DNA of 64,000 nucleotides from Pseudomonadota bacterium (GTDB taxonomy: Bacteria; Pseudomonadota; Alphaproteobacteria; Rickettsiales; UBA3002), in contig JAZKJM010000005.1 in assembly GCA_040384265.1 (NCBI GenBank), positions 363,166-427,165 of the forward strand, in the 5' to 3' direction. The translations under genes and the position numbers were made by a program. The notes under the pieces are model-generated. The model was given only the letters and a program-made list of their open reading frames with translations, was not told where the DNA came from and made no database searches. Shown here one piece after another: positions 27,611 to 36,962 of this stretch (position 1 is its first letter; each line of letters opens with the position of its first letter).

Positions 27611-28180
27611 ATGCAGATGACGCCGGATGACGAGTTGATGCGCCGCATCGCCAGTGGGGATGCGCTGGCCTTCGACACGCTTGTCCGGCGTCACCTGCCC
27701 AAGGCCTTCGCAGTGGCGCGGCGCATTTTGCCCAGCCGCGAGGATGCCGAGGAAGCGGCGCAGGATGCGTTCAATAAAATCTGGGTGAAAGCGCCGCTGT
27801 GGCAACCCGAAAAGGCGCGCTTCACCACATGGCTCTACCGCGTGGTGGTGAACGCCGCGCTCGACATCGCGCGCAAACGCACGCCGCGCGGGGTGGCGCA
27901 GTCTGAGGAAATGCTCGCGGCAATCGCGGACGCCACCCCTGCCAGCGATGTGCAGATGGTGGCGCATGAAGAAGCAGTCGCAGTGCGTGAAGCGGTGGCA
28001 TCCCTCACCGCCCAGCAACGCGCGGCGATTACGTTATGTTATTTCGAGCACCACACCAACCCGCAGGCCGCGGCGGTGATGGGGCTTCATGTGAAAGCGC
28101 TGGAAGGGCTGCTCGTGCGCGCCCGCCGGGCCTTACGCGAACAACTGGAGAAACGGAAAGAGGCACGTCATGCAGCCTGA
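27611..28180 (+). CDS. RNA polymerase ECF-type sigma factor
   Basis: 189 residues with sigma region 2 (AFDTLVRRHLPKAFAVARRIL, EDAEEAAQDAFNKIW, TWLYRVVVNAALDIARKR) and region 4 (LTAQQRAAITLCYFEH, VKALEGLLVRARRALREQL). Regions 1 and 3 are missing, as in ECF sigmas. GTG at 27599 and ATG at 27617 are alternative starts. The next gene overlaps it by eleven bases and encodes a single-helix membrane protein, then a CnrX-like sensor. The order and sizes match CnrH/CnrY/CnrX metal-response modules. Confidence 0.9.
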   Translation: MQMTPDDELMRRIASGDALAFDTLVRRHLPKAFAVARRILPSREDAEEAAQDAFNKIWVKAPLWQPEKARFTTWLYRVVVNAALDIARKRTPRGVAQSEEMLAAIADATPASDVQMVAHEEAVAVREAVASLTAQQRAAITLCYFEHHTNPQAAAVMGLHVKALEGLLVRARRALREQLEKRKEARHAA

Positions 28181-28466
28181 TAACTACGATATTACCGCCC
28201 TGCAAACCCACTGGAACGCCGAGCAACCGCGCGGCGACCTAGCCGGGCGCATCACCGCCCACGCGCGCACCCTGCCACAGCAGCAGCCGTGGGGCAAATC
28301 ATTCGCCAGCGTGCTGAACGGGTTGTTTGGCGGTTATAACCGCATGGCGTTCCAAGGCGCGGCGCTGGCGGCGATGCTGGTGCTGGGCATGCTGAACACC
28401 AGCAGCGCAACCGCCAGCGATGATGCGGATATTCTCACCAGTACCAATTGGACGGAGTCGTTATGA
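28170..28466 (+). CDS. Single-helix membrane protein, probable anti-sigma factor (CnrY-like)
   Basis: 98 residues: a cytoplasmic part of about 55 residues, one membrane helix (about 60-77, MAFQGAALAAMLVLGML) and a short outer tail. Size and layout match CnrY-type anti-sigma factors, which hold the ECF sigma at the membrane. No sequence motif proves this; the call rests on the position between sigma and sensor genes. The start overlaps the sigma stop by eleven bases, and its stop overlaps the next start in ATGA, so all three are translationally coupled. Confidence 0.65.
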   Translation: MQPDNYDITALQTHWNAEQPRGDLAGRITAHARTLPQQQPWGKSFASVLNGLFGGYNRMAFQGAALAAMLVLGMLNTSSATASDDADILTSTNWTESL

Positions 28467-28906
28467 GCAAGAAAACATTGGGCGTGATCCTCTTCGTATC
28501 GCTCGCTTTTAACTTCTATTTTGCGGGTGGGGAGCTTATCCATCTGCTGACGCCACCACCGCGTGGCGAGATGATGCCGTTTGATCGCGTCAGCGCGATG
28601 GTGGAAAAACTGCCCGCGGCGGAAAAGGCCGAAGCCACACGCATTCTGGAAAGCTACCGCCCGACGTTCGACGTGCAGATCACGCGCATGAAAGAAGCCC
28701 GCGCCGACCTGCAAGCCACGCTGAAGGATGAACACTACACCCGCGAACAGGGCGAAAAGAAATTTGCCGCGGTGAAAAAGCAGATGGATAAGGTGCAGGT
28801 CATCATGACCAATATGCTGCTCGACATCAGCGAAAAACTGCCGCCCGAAGACCGGGTAAACCTCGTGCCCCAACGCGGCAAACATGGCGGCGGCCCACGG
28901 CCTTAG
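28463..28906 (+). CDS. Periplasmic heavy-metal sensor/Spy-CnrX family protein
   Basis: 147 residues with one N-terminal membrane anchor (KKTLGVILFVSLAFNFYFAGG) and a long helical periplasmic part (AEKAEATRILESYRPTFDVQITRMKEARADL and ending in KLPPEDRVNLVP), the antiparallel-helix form of the CnrX, ZraP and Spy families. The predicted job is to sense metal or envelope stress and release the sigma factor from its anti-sigma. GGAG lies before the ATG. It ends the small cluster. Confidence 0.8.
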   Translation: MSKKTLGVILFVSLAFNFYFAGGELIHLLTPPPRGEMMPFDRVSAMVEKLPAAEKAEATRILESYRPTFDVQITRMKEARADLQATLKDEHYTREQGEKKFAAVKKQMDKVQVIMTNMLLDISEKLPPEDRVNLVPQRGKHGGGPRP

Positions 28907-28915
28907 GGTACGGGT

Positions 28916-29530
28916 TTACGCCTTGCGGAGCAGGAACACGCCTTGCTCGCTGAAGAGGTTGGCGACGCGGCTGTGGCGGGCGAATTTGGCTTTGTGGCCG
29001 GACGCATCCACCCCCACGCGGTTTTCGATGGTGATGCCGAGGGATTCGGCGAGGATCATGAAATCGGCAATGGTGCAGAAATGGATGTTGGGCGTGTCGT
29101 ACCACTGGTAGCTGAGCGTTTTTGTCACCGGCATTTTACCGCGCACGGCGAGGTAAAGCCGGTTGCGCCAATGGCCGAAATTGGGCACCGAAACGATCGC
29201 CGCACGGCCGATGCGCACGAGGTCGAGCAGCACCGCGCGCGGGTCGCGCATCGCCTGCAAGGTCTGGCTGAGGATGACGTAATCATACGACCCGTCGGGG
29301 TAATGCGGCAGGTCGCTATCGACATCGCCCTGGATGACTGGGATGCCCGACGCAATGGCGCGGTTGACCTCGCCCTGATCGATCTCGATGCCGCGGCCAT
29401 CCACCTGTTTTTCGTCGCGCAGCCAGCGTAGCAGCTGGCCATCGCCGCAGCCCACATCCAGCACCCGCGCGCCGGGCTTGATGAGCGAGGCGATGACGGC
29501 AAGATCTGGGCGCAGGACGTTGGAACTCAT
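28916..29530 (-). CDS. metW: Methionine biosynthesis protein MetW (methyltransferase fold)
   Basis: 204 residues of class I methyltransferase fold with the SAM loop [15 protein letters not shown] and [10 protein letters not shown], and [14 protein letters not shown] downstream, which are typical of MetW. It works together with MetX in homoserine acetylation; the exact chemical role is not settled. The ATG at 29530 overlaps the metX stop in ATGA. The metX-metW pair divergent from the Tyr/His genes is a common alphaproteobacterial order. Confidence 0.95.
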   Translation of the reverse strand: MSSNVLRPDLAVIASLIKPGARVLDVGCGDGQLLRWLRDEKQVDGRGIEIDQGEVNRAIASGIPVIQGDVDSDLPHYPDGSYDYVILSQTLQAMRDPRAVLLDLVRIGRAAIVSVPNFGHWRNRLYLAVRGKMPVTKTLSYQWYDTPNIHFCTIADFMILAESLGITIENRVGVDASGHKAKFARHSRVANLFSEQGVFLLRKA

Positions 29531-30708
29531 AGCTGCCCCCATGCGCGCGCGGCGCCATCGAGGAAACCTTTGAGGGTGGCATGGAAGGCGGGCTCATCGA
29601 GCAGGAAGGCGTCGTGGCCGGTGTCGGTTTCCACTTCCGTGAAGCTGACGTTCGCCGCTGCGGCATTGAGCGCGCGGACGATAATGCGGCTTTCCGCCGT
29701 GGGAAACAGCCAATCGCTGGAAAAGGAAACGACGCAAAAGCGCACCGGCGTGTCGCGGAAAATTTGCGACAGGGGCTTGGCGTGATCGGCTTCGAGGTCG
29801 AAATAATCCATCGCGCGGGTGATGTAGAGGTAGGAGTTCGGGTCGAACCGCTCGGTGAAGGTTTGGCCCTGATGGCGCAGGTAGGACTCGACCTGGAAAT
29901 CGATGTCGAAGCCGAAGCCGATTTCCTTTTTATTCTGCAGGCGCCGGCCGAATTTTTCCTGCAACCCGGCTTGGCTGAGATAAGTCACGTGCGCGGTCAT
30001 CCGCGCGACGGCGAGGCCCTTGACCGGGAATGTTCCGGCATCGAGGTAGCGCCCTTCCGACCAGCCGACATCGGTCATGATCGCCTGACGGCCGATTTCG
30101 TGGAAGGCGATGTTTTGTGCCGAGTGGCGCGCAGCGGTGCAAATGGGAGCGCAGGCATAAAGCCGCGTGGGGTAGCGCGCCGCCCATTCGAGCGCGAGCA
30201 TGCCGCCCATCGACCCGCCGATGACGCAGAAGAGTTTGTCGATGCCCAGCGCATCGATCAGCAGCACCTGCGCGCGCACCATATCGGCGATGGTGATGAC
30301 GGGGAAATCGATGCCGTAAGGCTTTTGCGTTGCCGGGTTGATGGATTTTGGGCCCGAGGAGCCAAGGCAACCGCCAATCACATTGCTGACGATGAGGAAA
30401 TAACGGTCGGTATCATAGAGCTTGCCGGGGCCGACGAGGTCTTCCCACCAGCCGGGCTTGCCGGTGACGGGGTGCGGGCCGACGAGATACTGGTCGCCGG
30501 TCAGCCCGTGGCAAAGCAGGATGGCGTTGGATTTGGCGGCGTTGAGCGTGCCATAGGTCTGGTAGGCGACGGTGATGCCTGCCATTTCGGCGCCACAATC
30601 GAAGCGAAAGGGCGCATCCGGGCGAATATCCATGCAGCGGCCAACGCTGACGAGGCGCTGCTCGGGGCCGAATGTGAGCGGCAGGTGATACGGATCGCTG
30701 GTATGCAT
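29527..30708 (-). CDS. metX: Homoserine O-acetyltransferase
   Basis: Acetylates homoserine with acetyl-CoA, opening methionine synthesis. 393 residues of alpha/beta-hydrolase fold: substrate-side [11 protein letters not shown], nucleophile elbow [13 protein letters not shown] near residue 162, Asp in FSSDWLFP and His in TGHDAFLLD near the C-terminus. The start at 30708 fits the family length; an ATG at 30735 (nine codons longer) is possible, and neither has a strong ribosome site. A much longer frame exists upstream, but it runs into the divergent chorismate mutase gene. Confidence 0.95.
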   Translation of the reverse strand: MHTSDPYHLPLTFGPEQRLVSVGRCMDIRPDAPFRFDCGAEMAGITVAYQTYGTLNAAKSNAILLCHGLTGDQYLVGPHPVTGKPGWWEDLVGPGKLYDTDRYFLIVSNVIGGCLGSSGPKSINPATQKPYGIDFPVITIADMVRAQVLLIDALGIDKLFCVIGGSMGGMLALEWAARYPTRLYACAPICTAARHSAQNIAFHEIGRQAIMTDVGWSEGRYLDAGTFPVKGLAVARMTAHVTYLSQAGLQEKFGRRLQNKKEIGFGFDIDFQVESYLRHQGQTFTERFDPNSYLYITRAMDYFDLEADHAKPLSQIFRDTPVRFCVVSFSSDWLFPTAESRIIVRALNAAAANVSFTEVETDTGHDAFLLDEPAFHATLKGFLDGAARAWGQL

Positions 30709-30786
30709 GGATTGGTCATAGCGCCTCGCCCCCATGCCACGCAAGCGCTGCTTGCACGGGTTTGCCCTATCCGTTATCAGGGGTTC

Positions 30787-31470
30787 ATGGACACACCCCA
30801 ACAGCAGCTCGCGGCCTTCCGTGCGCGGATTGATGCGATTGACCGCGAGATGAGCGCCCTGCTCGTCACGCGGATTGGCATTATTCGTGAAGTGGCGGCG
30901 CTGAAGGCGGAAAACTGGCCGAGCGCTTGCCATATCCGCCCGGGCCGCGAGGGGCAGATGCATGCGATGCTGGCGCAACGCTTTGCGGGCAGCGGGTTTC
31001 CACCGCTGGCGGCGCTGGCGATCTGGCGGCAGTTGATTGGTGCGAGCACCCATCTGGAATCACCGCTGAATGTGGTGAGCCTTGCGGCGCATGGCGCGCA
31101 TCACGGGCTGGCGCGGGAATATTTCGGCGTGCAGATTGGCCACCAAACCGCTGCAACGTTGGCGGAGGCGCTGGCGAGCATTGCGAGCGGCACGAGCAAT
31201 ATCCTGCTGCTACCCGCCCCGACGGCGGACGACTGGTGGCAACAGGCGGAAGCGATTCGCGCGGCCGGGCTTTCGATTTTTGCGAGCCTGCCGGTGGTGG
31301 GGCCAACTGCCGCCGTGGCCCTGGCCGCGGTGACGCCGGAGGATTCCGGCGATGATGTAAGTTATGTGGTGGTGGGCGGTACGCTCACCACCATCGATGG
31401 CTTCGCGCCACAGCCGAATGATGGCATTTTTCTGGGCGCTCACCCGCGCCCCATCACGCTTGGAGAGTAA
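30787..31470 (+). CDS. Chorismate mutase with C-terminal domain of unknown type
   Basis: 227 residues. The first 90 form an AroQ-type chorismate mutase ([29 protein letters not shown]), which turns chorismate into prephenate for Phe and Tyr. The remaining 130 residues ([32 protein letters not shown]) resemble in layout the amino-acid or dehydratase part of P-proteins but lack the prephenate dehydratase motifs I would look for, so this part is unassigned. AGGGG precedes the ATG. hisC and tyrA follow at once, supporting a Tyr/Phe role. Confidence 0.85.
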   Translation: MDTPQQQLAAFRARIDAIDREMSALLVTRIGIIREVAALKAENWPSACHIRPGREGQMHAMLAQRFAGSGFPPLAALAIWRQLIGASTHLESPLNVVSLAAHGAHHGLAREYFGVQIGHQTAATLAEALASIASGTSNILLLPAPTADDWWQQAEAIRAAGLSIFASLPVVGPTAAVALAAVTPEDSGDDVSYVVVGGTLTTIDGFAPQPNDGIFLGAHPRPITLGE

Positions 31471-31471
31471 C

Positions 31472-32563
31472 ATGACCAACCTACCCGTTCCCAAACCCGG
31501 TATCACCGATATTTCGCCCTATGTCGGCGGCAAATCGAAGGCGGATGGAGCGATGCGGGTGATTAAACTCTCATCGAACGAGAACCCGTGGGGGCCCTCG
31601 CCCAAGGCCGTCGCGGCCTATCAGGCGGAAGCGCCCAACATGCACCGCTACCCCGATGGCGGCCACACCGCACTGCGCGAGGCGATTGGTGCGGCGCAAG
31701 GGCTGCCAGCGGCGCAAATTATTTGCGGCGCCGGGTCGGATGAGCTGATCGGCATGCTGGTGCATGCCTATGCGGGCGCGGGCGACGAGGTGCTGTTCAC
31801 CGAGCACGGGTTTTTGATGTACCGCATTTATACGCTGGCCAATGGCGCGACGCCGGTTTCGGCACCTGAAAAAGCGCTGCATACGGATGTGGATGCGCTG
31901 CTGGCGGCAGTGACGCCGCACACGAAAATTGTGTTCCTCGCCAATCCGAATAACCCGACTGGCACGGTGGTGCCGTTCAGCGAAATCCGCCGCCTGCGCG
32001 CCGGGTTGCCGGAGCAGGTGATCCTCGGGCTGGATGCGGCGTATGCCGAATATATCGACGACGGCGCGTATGAAGACGGCGTGAGCCTGGTGCGCGAGCA
32101 TACCAACACGGTGGTGTTTCACACCTTCTCAAAAATTTATGGTTTGCCTGCGCTGCGGCTCGGCTGGGCGTTTGCACCGGCGGCGATGATCGATGTGATG
32201 AACCGCGTGCGCAGCCCGTTTAACGTCAACGCACCGGCACTGGCCGCAGGCATCGCAGCGATGCAGGATGGGGCCTACCTGACATCCATGCGCGAGAAAA
32301 ACGCGGTGGAGCGGGCGCGCGTTGCTGCCGCCCTCACCGCCCATGGCTATGGCGTGGTGCCGAGTGTGGCCAACTTCCTGCTGGTGAAACTCGGCGCGCA
32401 GGCGGGTGCAATGAATGCCCACCTTGCCGCGCAGGGGCTGATTGTGCGCGAGGTGGCGGGCTATGGCTTGCCGGAATATTTGCGTATTTCCATCGGCACG
32501 ACGGAAGAAAATACGCTGCTGCTGGCGGCGATTGATAGCTTCGTGAAAGCGCACGCGGCGTGA
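31472..32563 (+). CDS. hisC: Histidinol-phosphate/aromatic aminotransferase
   Basis: PLP enzyme of 363 residues, class I/II fold. Visible motifs: LSSNENPWGPSPKAVAAYQ, CGAGSDELIGMLV, LANPNNPTGTVV, and the lysine motif FSKIYGLPALRLGWAF. It acts in histidine synthesis and, by its place between chorismate mutase and tyrA, probably also transaminates aromatic keto acids. GGAG precedes the ATG, which comes one base after the previous stop. tyrA overlaps its end. Confidence 0.95.
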   Translation: MTNLPVPKPGITDISPYVGGKSKADGAMRVIKLSSNENPWGPSPKAVAAYQAEAPNMHRYPDGGHTALREAIGAAQGLPAAQIICGAGSDELIGMLVHAYAGAGDEVLFTEHGFLMYRIYTLANGATPVSAPEKALHTDVDALLAAVTPHTKIVFLANPNNPTGTVVPFSEIRRLRAGLPEQVILGLDAAYAEYIDDGAYEDGVSLVREHTNTVVFHTFSKIYGLPALRLGWAFAPAAMIDVMNRVRSPFNVNAPALAAGIAAMQDGAYLTSMREKNAVERARVAAALTAHGYGVVPSVANFLLVKLGAQAGAMNAHLAAQGLIVREVAGYGLPEYLRISIGTTEENTLLLAAIDSFVKAHAA

Positions 32564-33693
32564 GCGATTCATTGCGCATCGCGCTGCTGGGCGCGGGCCA
32601 GCTGGGTGGGTCGTTCGCCCTTGCGCTACGTGAAGGCGGCGCGGCCGTTACCATCACGGCCTATGACCCCCTGCCCGCCCATGCTGAGCAGCTGCGCGGG
32701 CGCAGTGCGGTTGATCGGGTGGCCGCCACCGCAGCCGATGCCGTGGCGGATGCCGAGATTGTGATTTTCGCCGCCCCCATGCGCAGCTACCGTGCGCTGG
32801 CAAGCAGCATTGCCCCGGCGCTGAAAGCGGGGGCGATTGTGACGGATCTGGGCTCGGTGAAAAACAGCATGGCGGCGCTTTCAACACTGCTTCCGGGCGT
32901 GCGGCTGGTGCCGGCGCACCCGATTGCCGGCAGCGAAAAATCCGGCCCGGAAGCGGCGCGCGGCGATTTGTTCCAGCGCAAACTCTGCATCCTGACGCCG
33001 GATGAAACCAGCGACCCGGATGCGTTTGCCATCATCGAGGGCCTGTGGCAGGCCGCCGGGGCGGATGTGATTGCGATGCCCTGGCAAGTGCATGACCAGA
33101 TTTATGCGTATGTGTCGCACCTGCCGCATTACATTGCGTTTATCGCCGCGTCGTATTTCCATACACGCGGGGTGACGTTGCAGGCGGAGGATACGGTGCT
33201 GCACCAGTTCCTGCGCATTTCACGCTCCAATCCGCGGATGTGGACGGATGTGGCGCTGGAAAACCGCGAGGCGCTGCTGCCCGCGCTCTCGACCTATATC
33301 GCCCTGCTCGCCCATTTTGCGACCGAACTGCGCGCGGGCGAAAAAACGGAGCATGACGATGCGCTGCATGTCGCCAAGCATTTGCTGCCGCGTGTGCTGG
33401 CGGCAAGCTTGATTTCGAGCGTGTCGCTGTACGAACAGCAATCGGGCAGCAATTTGCGGCCCTTTGGTGCGGGTGGCATGCGCGATATTGTCGCCCCGGC
33501 GGCGAACACGCCTGAGGCGGACACCGAAGCCATCTCGAACGCGGCGCACACGATGGCGGATGCGATTGACGGGATTTTACCGCTGTTTCGCACCCTTGAA
33601 ACCCTCATCGGCGCGGAGGATGAGCCGCAGCTTTTCGCCATGCTCAGCCGCATGAAGGACGACGCGGTGGCGCTGGCCGCGGTTAGGAATTAA
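32560..33693 (+). CDS. tyrA: Prephenate dehydrogenase
   Basis: Oxidises prephenate (or arogenate) with NAD(P) on the way to tyrosine. 377 residues: N-terminal Rossmann fold (ALLGAGQLGGSFALALRE), ending with TDLGSVK, then the substrate motif HPIAGSEKSGPEAAR, and a helical C-terminal domain. It is somewhat longer than the usual 300 residues; the extra length is at the C-terminus. Start is GTG within GTGA, overlapping hisC by four bases. Last gene of the operon. Confidence 0.93.
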   Translation: MSDSLRIALLGAGQLGGSFALALREGGAAVTITAYDPLPAHAEQLRGRSAVDRVAATAADAVADAEIVIFAAPMRSYRALASSIAPALKAGAIVTDLGSVKNSMAALSTLLPGVRLVPAHPIAGSEKSGPEAARGDLFQRKLCILTPDETSDPDAFAIIEGLWQAAGADVIAMPWQVHDQIYAYVSHLPHYIAFIAASYFHTRGVTLQAEDTVLHQFLRISRSNPRMWTDVALENREALLPALSTYIALLAHFATELRAGEKTEHDDALHVAKHLLPRVLAASLISSVSLYEQQSGSNLRPFGAGGMRDIVAPAANTPEADTEAISNAAHTMADAIDGILPLFRTLETLIGAEDEPQLFAMLSRMKDDAVALAAVRN

Positions 33694-33736
33694 GGCCATT
33701 TTTTATCGTCGCTTACACTTGTAAAATACATCGCTG

Positions 33737-33852
33737 TCATCCCGGCCCTGTGCCGGACCCGGAGCGTAGCGGAGAGAGGCGAAGCCAATCCGGCCGTTCA
33801 ACACACTCGGTGCCCGTGGCAAGGCCGGATCCCGGGATAAACCCGGGATGAC
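33737..33852. repeat. Dispersed palindromic repeat, family A, copy 2
   Basis: Begins GTCATCCCGGCCCTGTGCC and ends GGGATAAACCCGGGATGAC, like the copy at 2533. It differs in carrying an insert, CCGGAGCGTAGCGGAGAGAG, in the middle. It lies between tyrA and the convergent HAD gene. Confidence 0.85.
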
Positions 33853-33891
33853 GGCTGTTCTTTTGTTTTCGCATGCGAGTATCGATAGGAC

Positions 33892-34548
33892 TCACATGCT
33901 CATTTCAATCAACGCCTTTAACGCCACATGGTCGCGCACATGGGCGCGGAAGGGGAAGCCGTCATGGCTGGCGCCATCCGTCGTGAAGGGGCCGTAGAGG
34001 ATCGGCGTGCAGCCGGTGGCTTGCGCGACCGCGAGATCGACACCGGTATCGCCGATAAACCATACATCTGCTGCGGGCTCGATGCCGGTATCCTTGAGGG
34101 CGAGCAGCACAGGATCGGCATGGGGTTTATCGCGCGGGGCATCGCTCGCGCCGACGGCGACATCGAAATAATCCTCCCAGCCGAGCGCTTCGATTTCCTT
34201 GCGCAGCGTGGGGCCCTGCTTGTTGCTGACGATGCCGACATAGGTGGTGCGGCGCTTGATGGCAGCGAGCATGGCGAGCACATCCGGCAAGGGTTCGAGC
34301 TTCTCCAGATGCATAGAGCGGTAGCTGGTCTGGTAGAAATCCGCCGCTTCTTTCCAGCGGTCGCCGAATAAATCCGGGAAGGAATCGCGCATGGATTGTT
34401 TGACGACGCTGGTCACTTTTTCGTAGGTCCATTCCGGGTGGCCCATATGGCGCATGGTCATGTTGAGCGCGGCGTGGATGAGCGGCCAGGTGTTGACGAG
34501 GGTGTTATCCCAATCGAATAAAATGGCCGTGGGGCGAGGCAGGGTCAT
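33892..34548 (-). CDS. HAD-family phosphatase, phosphoglycolate phosphatase-like
   Basis: 218 residues of HAD fold with all four motifs: DWDNTLVNTW (two catalytic Asp), SNKQ, the Lys in DKPHADP, and GDTGVDL. A cap domain lies between motifs I and II. Substrate cannot be deduced. It overlaps rfbC by four bases and is the last gene of the exbB-to-rfbC operon, so a sugar-phosphate substrate is possible but unproven. Confidence 0.88.
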   Translation of the reverse strand: MTLPRPTAILFDWDNTLVNTWPLIHAALNMTMRHMGHPEWTYEKVTSVVKQSMRDSFPDLFGDRWKEAADFYQTSYRSMHLEKLEPLPDVLAMLAAIKRRTTYVGIVSNKQGPTLRKEIEALGWEDYFDVAVGASDAPRDKPHADPVLLALKDTGIEPAADVWFIGDTGVDLAVAQATGCTPILYGPFTTDGASHDGFPFRAHVRDHVALKALIEMSM

Positions 34549-35111
34549 GCGGGTTCTCCAAACCAGGTGGCAAGATCGTGGGCGGCGGCGCGCAAGGAGG
34601 GCAATGCCTCGTCACGCGCGGAAATGATAGGGTTTTTAATGGGCCAGGCAATCGCCAACTGCGCATCGTCGAAGCGGATGCCGCTTTCGCCCGCGGCGTG
34701 ATAGGTGGCGGTGACGTTATAGACCACATCCGCCGGGCGGTCGCCCAGCACGCAGAAACCATGGGCGAAACCGGGCGGAATCCAAAGAACTTCGGCGTTT
34801 TCCTCGCTCAGCTCGGCGGCGACATACTGGCCGAAACGCGGCGAGTGCGGGCGAATATCGACCGCGATATCGAGGATTGCGCCGCCGGTGACACCGACCA
34901 GCTTGCCCTGCGCCGGGGCATGCTGGAAATGCAGGCCGCGGATGACGCCGGGGGCGGAACGCGAATGGTTGGTCTGCACGAAGGTTTCGGTGATGCCAAG
35001 CGCGGCGAATTTACCGGCGTGGTAGCGCTCGCAGAAAAACCCGCGCTCATCGCGGAAGATGTCGAGGGCGATGCGTTTCACTTCCGGCAGGGCGGTGTCA
35101 TGGATGTGCAT
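34545..35111 (-). CDS. rfbC: dTDP-4-dehydrorhamnose 3,5-epimerase
   Basis: Third enzyme of dTDP-L-rhamnose synthesis. 188 residues of cupin fold. Motifs: DERGFFCERYHAGKF, FVQTNHSRSAPGVIRGLHFQ with the catalytic His, and LWIPPGFAHGFCVLGD. GGAGGA is well placed before the ATG at 35111, and the frame upstream of it is not protein-like. It overlaps the end of rfbD by fourteen bases and the HAD gene by four. Confidence 0.97.
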   Translation of the reverse strand: MHIHDTALPEVKRIALDIFRDERGFFCERYHAGKFAALGITETFVQTNHSRSAPGVIRGLHFQHAPAQGKLVGVTGGAILDIAVDIRPHSPRFGQYVAAELSEENAEVLWIPPGFAHGFCVLGDRPADVVYNVTATYHAAGESGIRFDDAQLAIAWPIKNPIISARDEALPSLRAAAHDLATWFGEPA

Positions 35112-35958
35112 GGAATTCCTCCAAAGCGAGGGTGAGCCCTTCGCGCCAATGGGGCATGGCGAGGGCGGCGGTGGTGGCAAGGCGGGCGTCTTTCGGCCGG
35201 GTGGCGGCGACGGGATATTCAGCGCTGGTGATGGCGCGGATGGTGGCGCTGCTATGCAGCCCCGCCGCAATGGCGCAGGTGAAACCATGCCAGCTGGTGT
35301 GGCCGCCCGCGGCAAGGTGATAGACGCCCGGCGGCAACGTGCCTGCGCATACATCCGGCACCGCCGCCGTCACCGCGCGGGCGATATGCAGCGCGTGCGA
35401 CGGCGCCCCAAGCTGGTCGGCGACGATGGAAAGTTCCGCGCGCTCGGCAAGCAACCGCGTGATGGTGGTGAAGAAATTTTTGCCGCGCCCATCGAACACC
35501 CATTGCAGGCGGAACACCGTGCCGCCCTGGGCAAGAACGGCCTGCTCACCGGCTAATTTGCTTTGCGCGTAGACGCTGAGCGGGTGGGTAGTGGCGTCCG
35601 GCTGGTAGGGTGCGCCGCTTGCGCCATCGAACACGTAATCGGTGGAGAAATGCAGCAGCGGCACGTGCTGCTCGGCCGCCGCGGCGGCGAGGATGCCGGG
35701 CATGGTGGCGTTGATGCGGTGGGCGCGCGCGGGCGCGGCTTCGGCGGCATCCACCGCCGTATCGGCAGCGGCATTGATGATGAGCACCGGTTCTACCGCA
35801 CGGATGATGATGCCGATTTCCTTCGCACCTGCCTGCTCGAAATCGCAGCGCGCACGGTCGATGCCGGTGACTTCGTAGCCCGCGTCACTCAAGGTTTCCA
35901 TCAGGCGGGAACCCACCTGCCCGTTCATGCCGAACAGCACCACCCGCGCGCCGCTCAT
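35098..35958 (-). CDS. rfbD: dTDP-4-dehydrorhamnose reductase
   Basis: Last enzyme of dTDP-L-rhamnose synthesis, NADPH-dependent. 286 residues of the SDR fold: LFGMNGQVGSRLME, INAAADTAVDAAE, HFSTDYVFDG, and the catalytic YAQSKLAGE. The ATG at 35958 overlaps the rfbB stop (ATGA). An in-frame start eleven codons upstream would lie inside rfbB and has no support. Confidence 0.96.
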   Translation of the reverse strand: MSGARVVLFGMNGQVGSRLMETLSDAGYEVTGIDRARCDFEQAGAKEIGIIIRAVEPVLIINAAADTAVDAAEAAPARAHRINATMPGILAAAAAEQHVPLLHFSTDYVFDGASGAPYQPDATTHPLSVYAQSKLAGEQAVLAQGGTVFRLQWVFDGRGKNFFTTITRLLAERAELSIVADQLGAPSHALHIARAVTAAVPDVCAGTLPPGVYHLAAGGHTSWHGFTCAIAAGLHSSATIRAITSAEYPVAATRPKDARLATTAALAMPHWREGLTLALEEFHAHP

Positions 35959-36962
35959 GCGCCGCGCCATTGCTGCATGATGCTGATCCACGCGCTGTTT
36001 TCGAGATACCAGTCGAGGGTGGTGGCGATGCCATCTGCAAAGCCGATGCTGGGCGAAAAGCCGATGGCGGCGGCGCTGGCGGTATCCAGCGCGTAGCGAT
36101 AATCATGGCCGAGGCGGTCGCTGACATGGGTGATGAGGGCATGGTAATCCGTGCCCGGTTTTTTGTGGGCGAGTTGGTCGCAGAGCGATTGCACGAGGGT
36201 GAGGTTGCGCCGCTCCTGCCCGCTGCCCAAATGATAGACCTGACCGGCGCGGCCACGCTCGAACGCATCGAACACGCCGCGCGCATGGTCGTTGACATGG
36301 ATCCATTCGCGGCGCTGCTGGCCGTTGCCATAGACCGGCAGCGGCTTGCCGGAAAGCGCGCTGGTAATCATGCGCGGGATCAGCTTTTCCGGGTGCTGGC
36401 GCGGGCCGTAATTGTTGCAGCAGCGGGTGATGATGGTGGTGAGCCCATAGGTCTGGTGCCAGGCGCGCACCAGCATATCGGCGGCGGCTTTGCTGGCGGC
36501 GTAGGGCGAATTGGGGGCAAGCGGCGTGTCGGTGGTGAAGGCGCCCTCATCGCTCAGCGCGCCGTAGACCTCGTCGGTCGAGACCTGGAGGAAGCGTTTG
36601 GTGGCATCACCCTTCCACGCCTCGCGCGCGGCGTCGAGCAGCACATGGGTGCCGAGGATGTTGGCGTGCATGAACGCGGCCGACCCGGCGATGGAATTAT
36701 CGACATGCGACTCGGCAGCGGCGTGGATGACGCCATCGATGCTGTATTTTTTGAACAGACCGGCGACGCGGGTCGCATCCGCCACATCGCCCATGATGAG
36801 GGCGTGATCGCCGCCGATGCCCTCGAGGTTCATGCGGTGGCCCGCATAGGTCAGCTTGTCGAGGATGATGATTTTATAGCCACGGGCGACGCCCTCAGCA
36901 ACCAGCGCCGAGCCGATGAACCCGGCACCGCCGGTGATGAGGATGGTTTTGATAGCGCTCAT
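35955..36962 (-). CDS. rfbB: dTDP-glucose 4,6-dehydratase
   Basis: Second enzyme of dTDP-L-rhamnose synthesis. 335 residues, NAD-binding SDR: ITGGAGFIGSALV, HAAAESHVDNSI, QVSTDEVYG, YAASKAAADMLV, and NNYGPRQHPEKLIP. Overlaps tonB upstream by four bases and rfbD downstream by four. The first enzyme, rfbA, is at 51827, in another operon. Confidence 0.97.
   Translation of the reverse strand: MSAIKTILITGGAGFIGSALVAEGVARGYKIIILDKLTYAGHRMNLEGIGGDHALIMGDVADATRVAGLFKKYSIDGVIHAAAESHVDNSIAGSAAFMHANILGTHVLLDAAREAWKGDATKRFLQVSTDEVYGALSDEGAFTTDTPLAPNSPYAASKAAADMLVRAWHQTYGLTTIITRCCNNYGPRQHPEKLIPRMITSALSGKPLPVYGNGQQRREWIHVNDHARGVFDAFERGRAGQVYHLGSGQERRNLTLVQSLCDQLAHKKPGTDYHALITHVSDRLGHDYRYALDTASAAAIGFSPSIGFADGIATTLDWYLENSAWISIMQQWRGA

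Noticed and set aside
29581-30786. Very long rightward open frame opposite metX
   Set aside because: It is open only because of GC-rich codon bias opposite metX. Real protein character (chorismate mutase) begins at 30787, where there is also a ribosome site.
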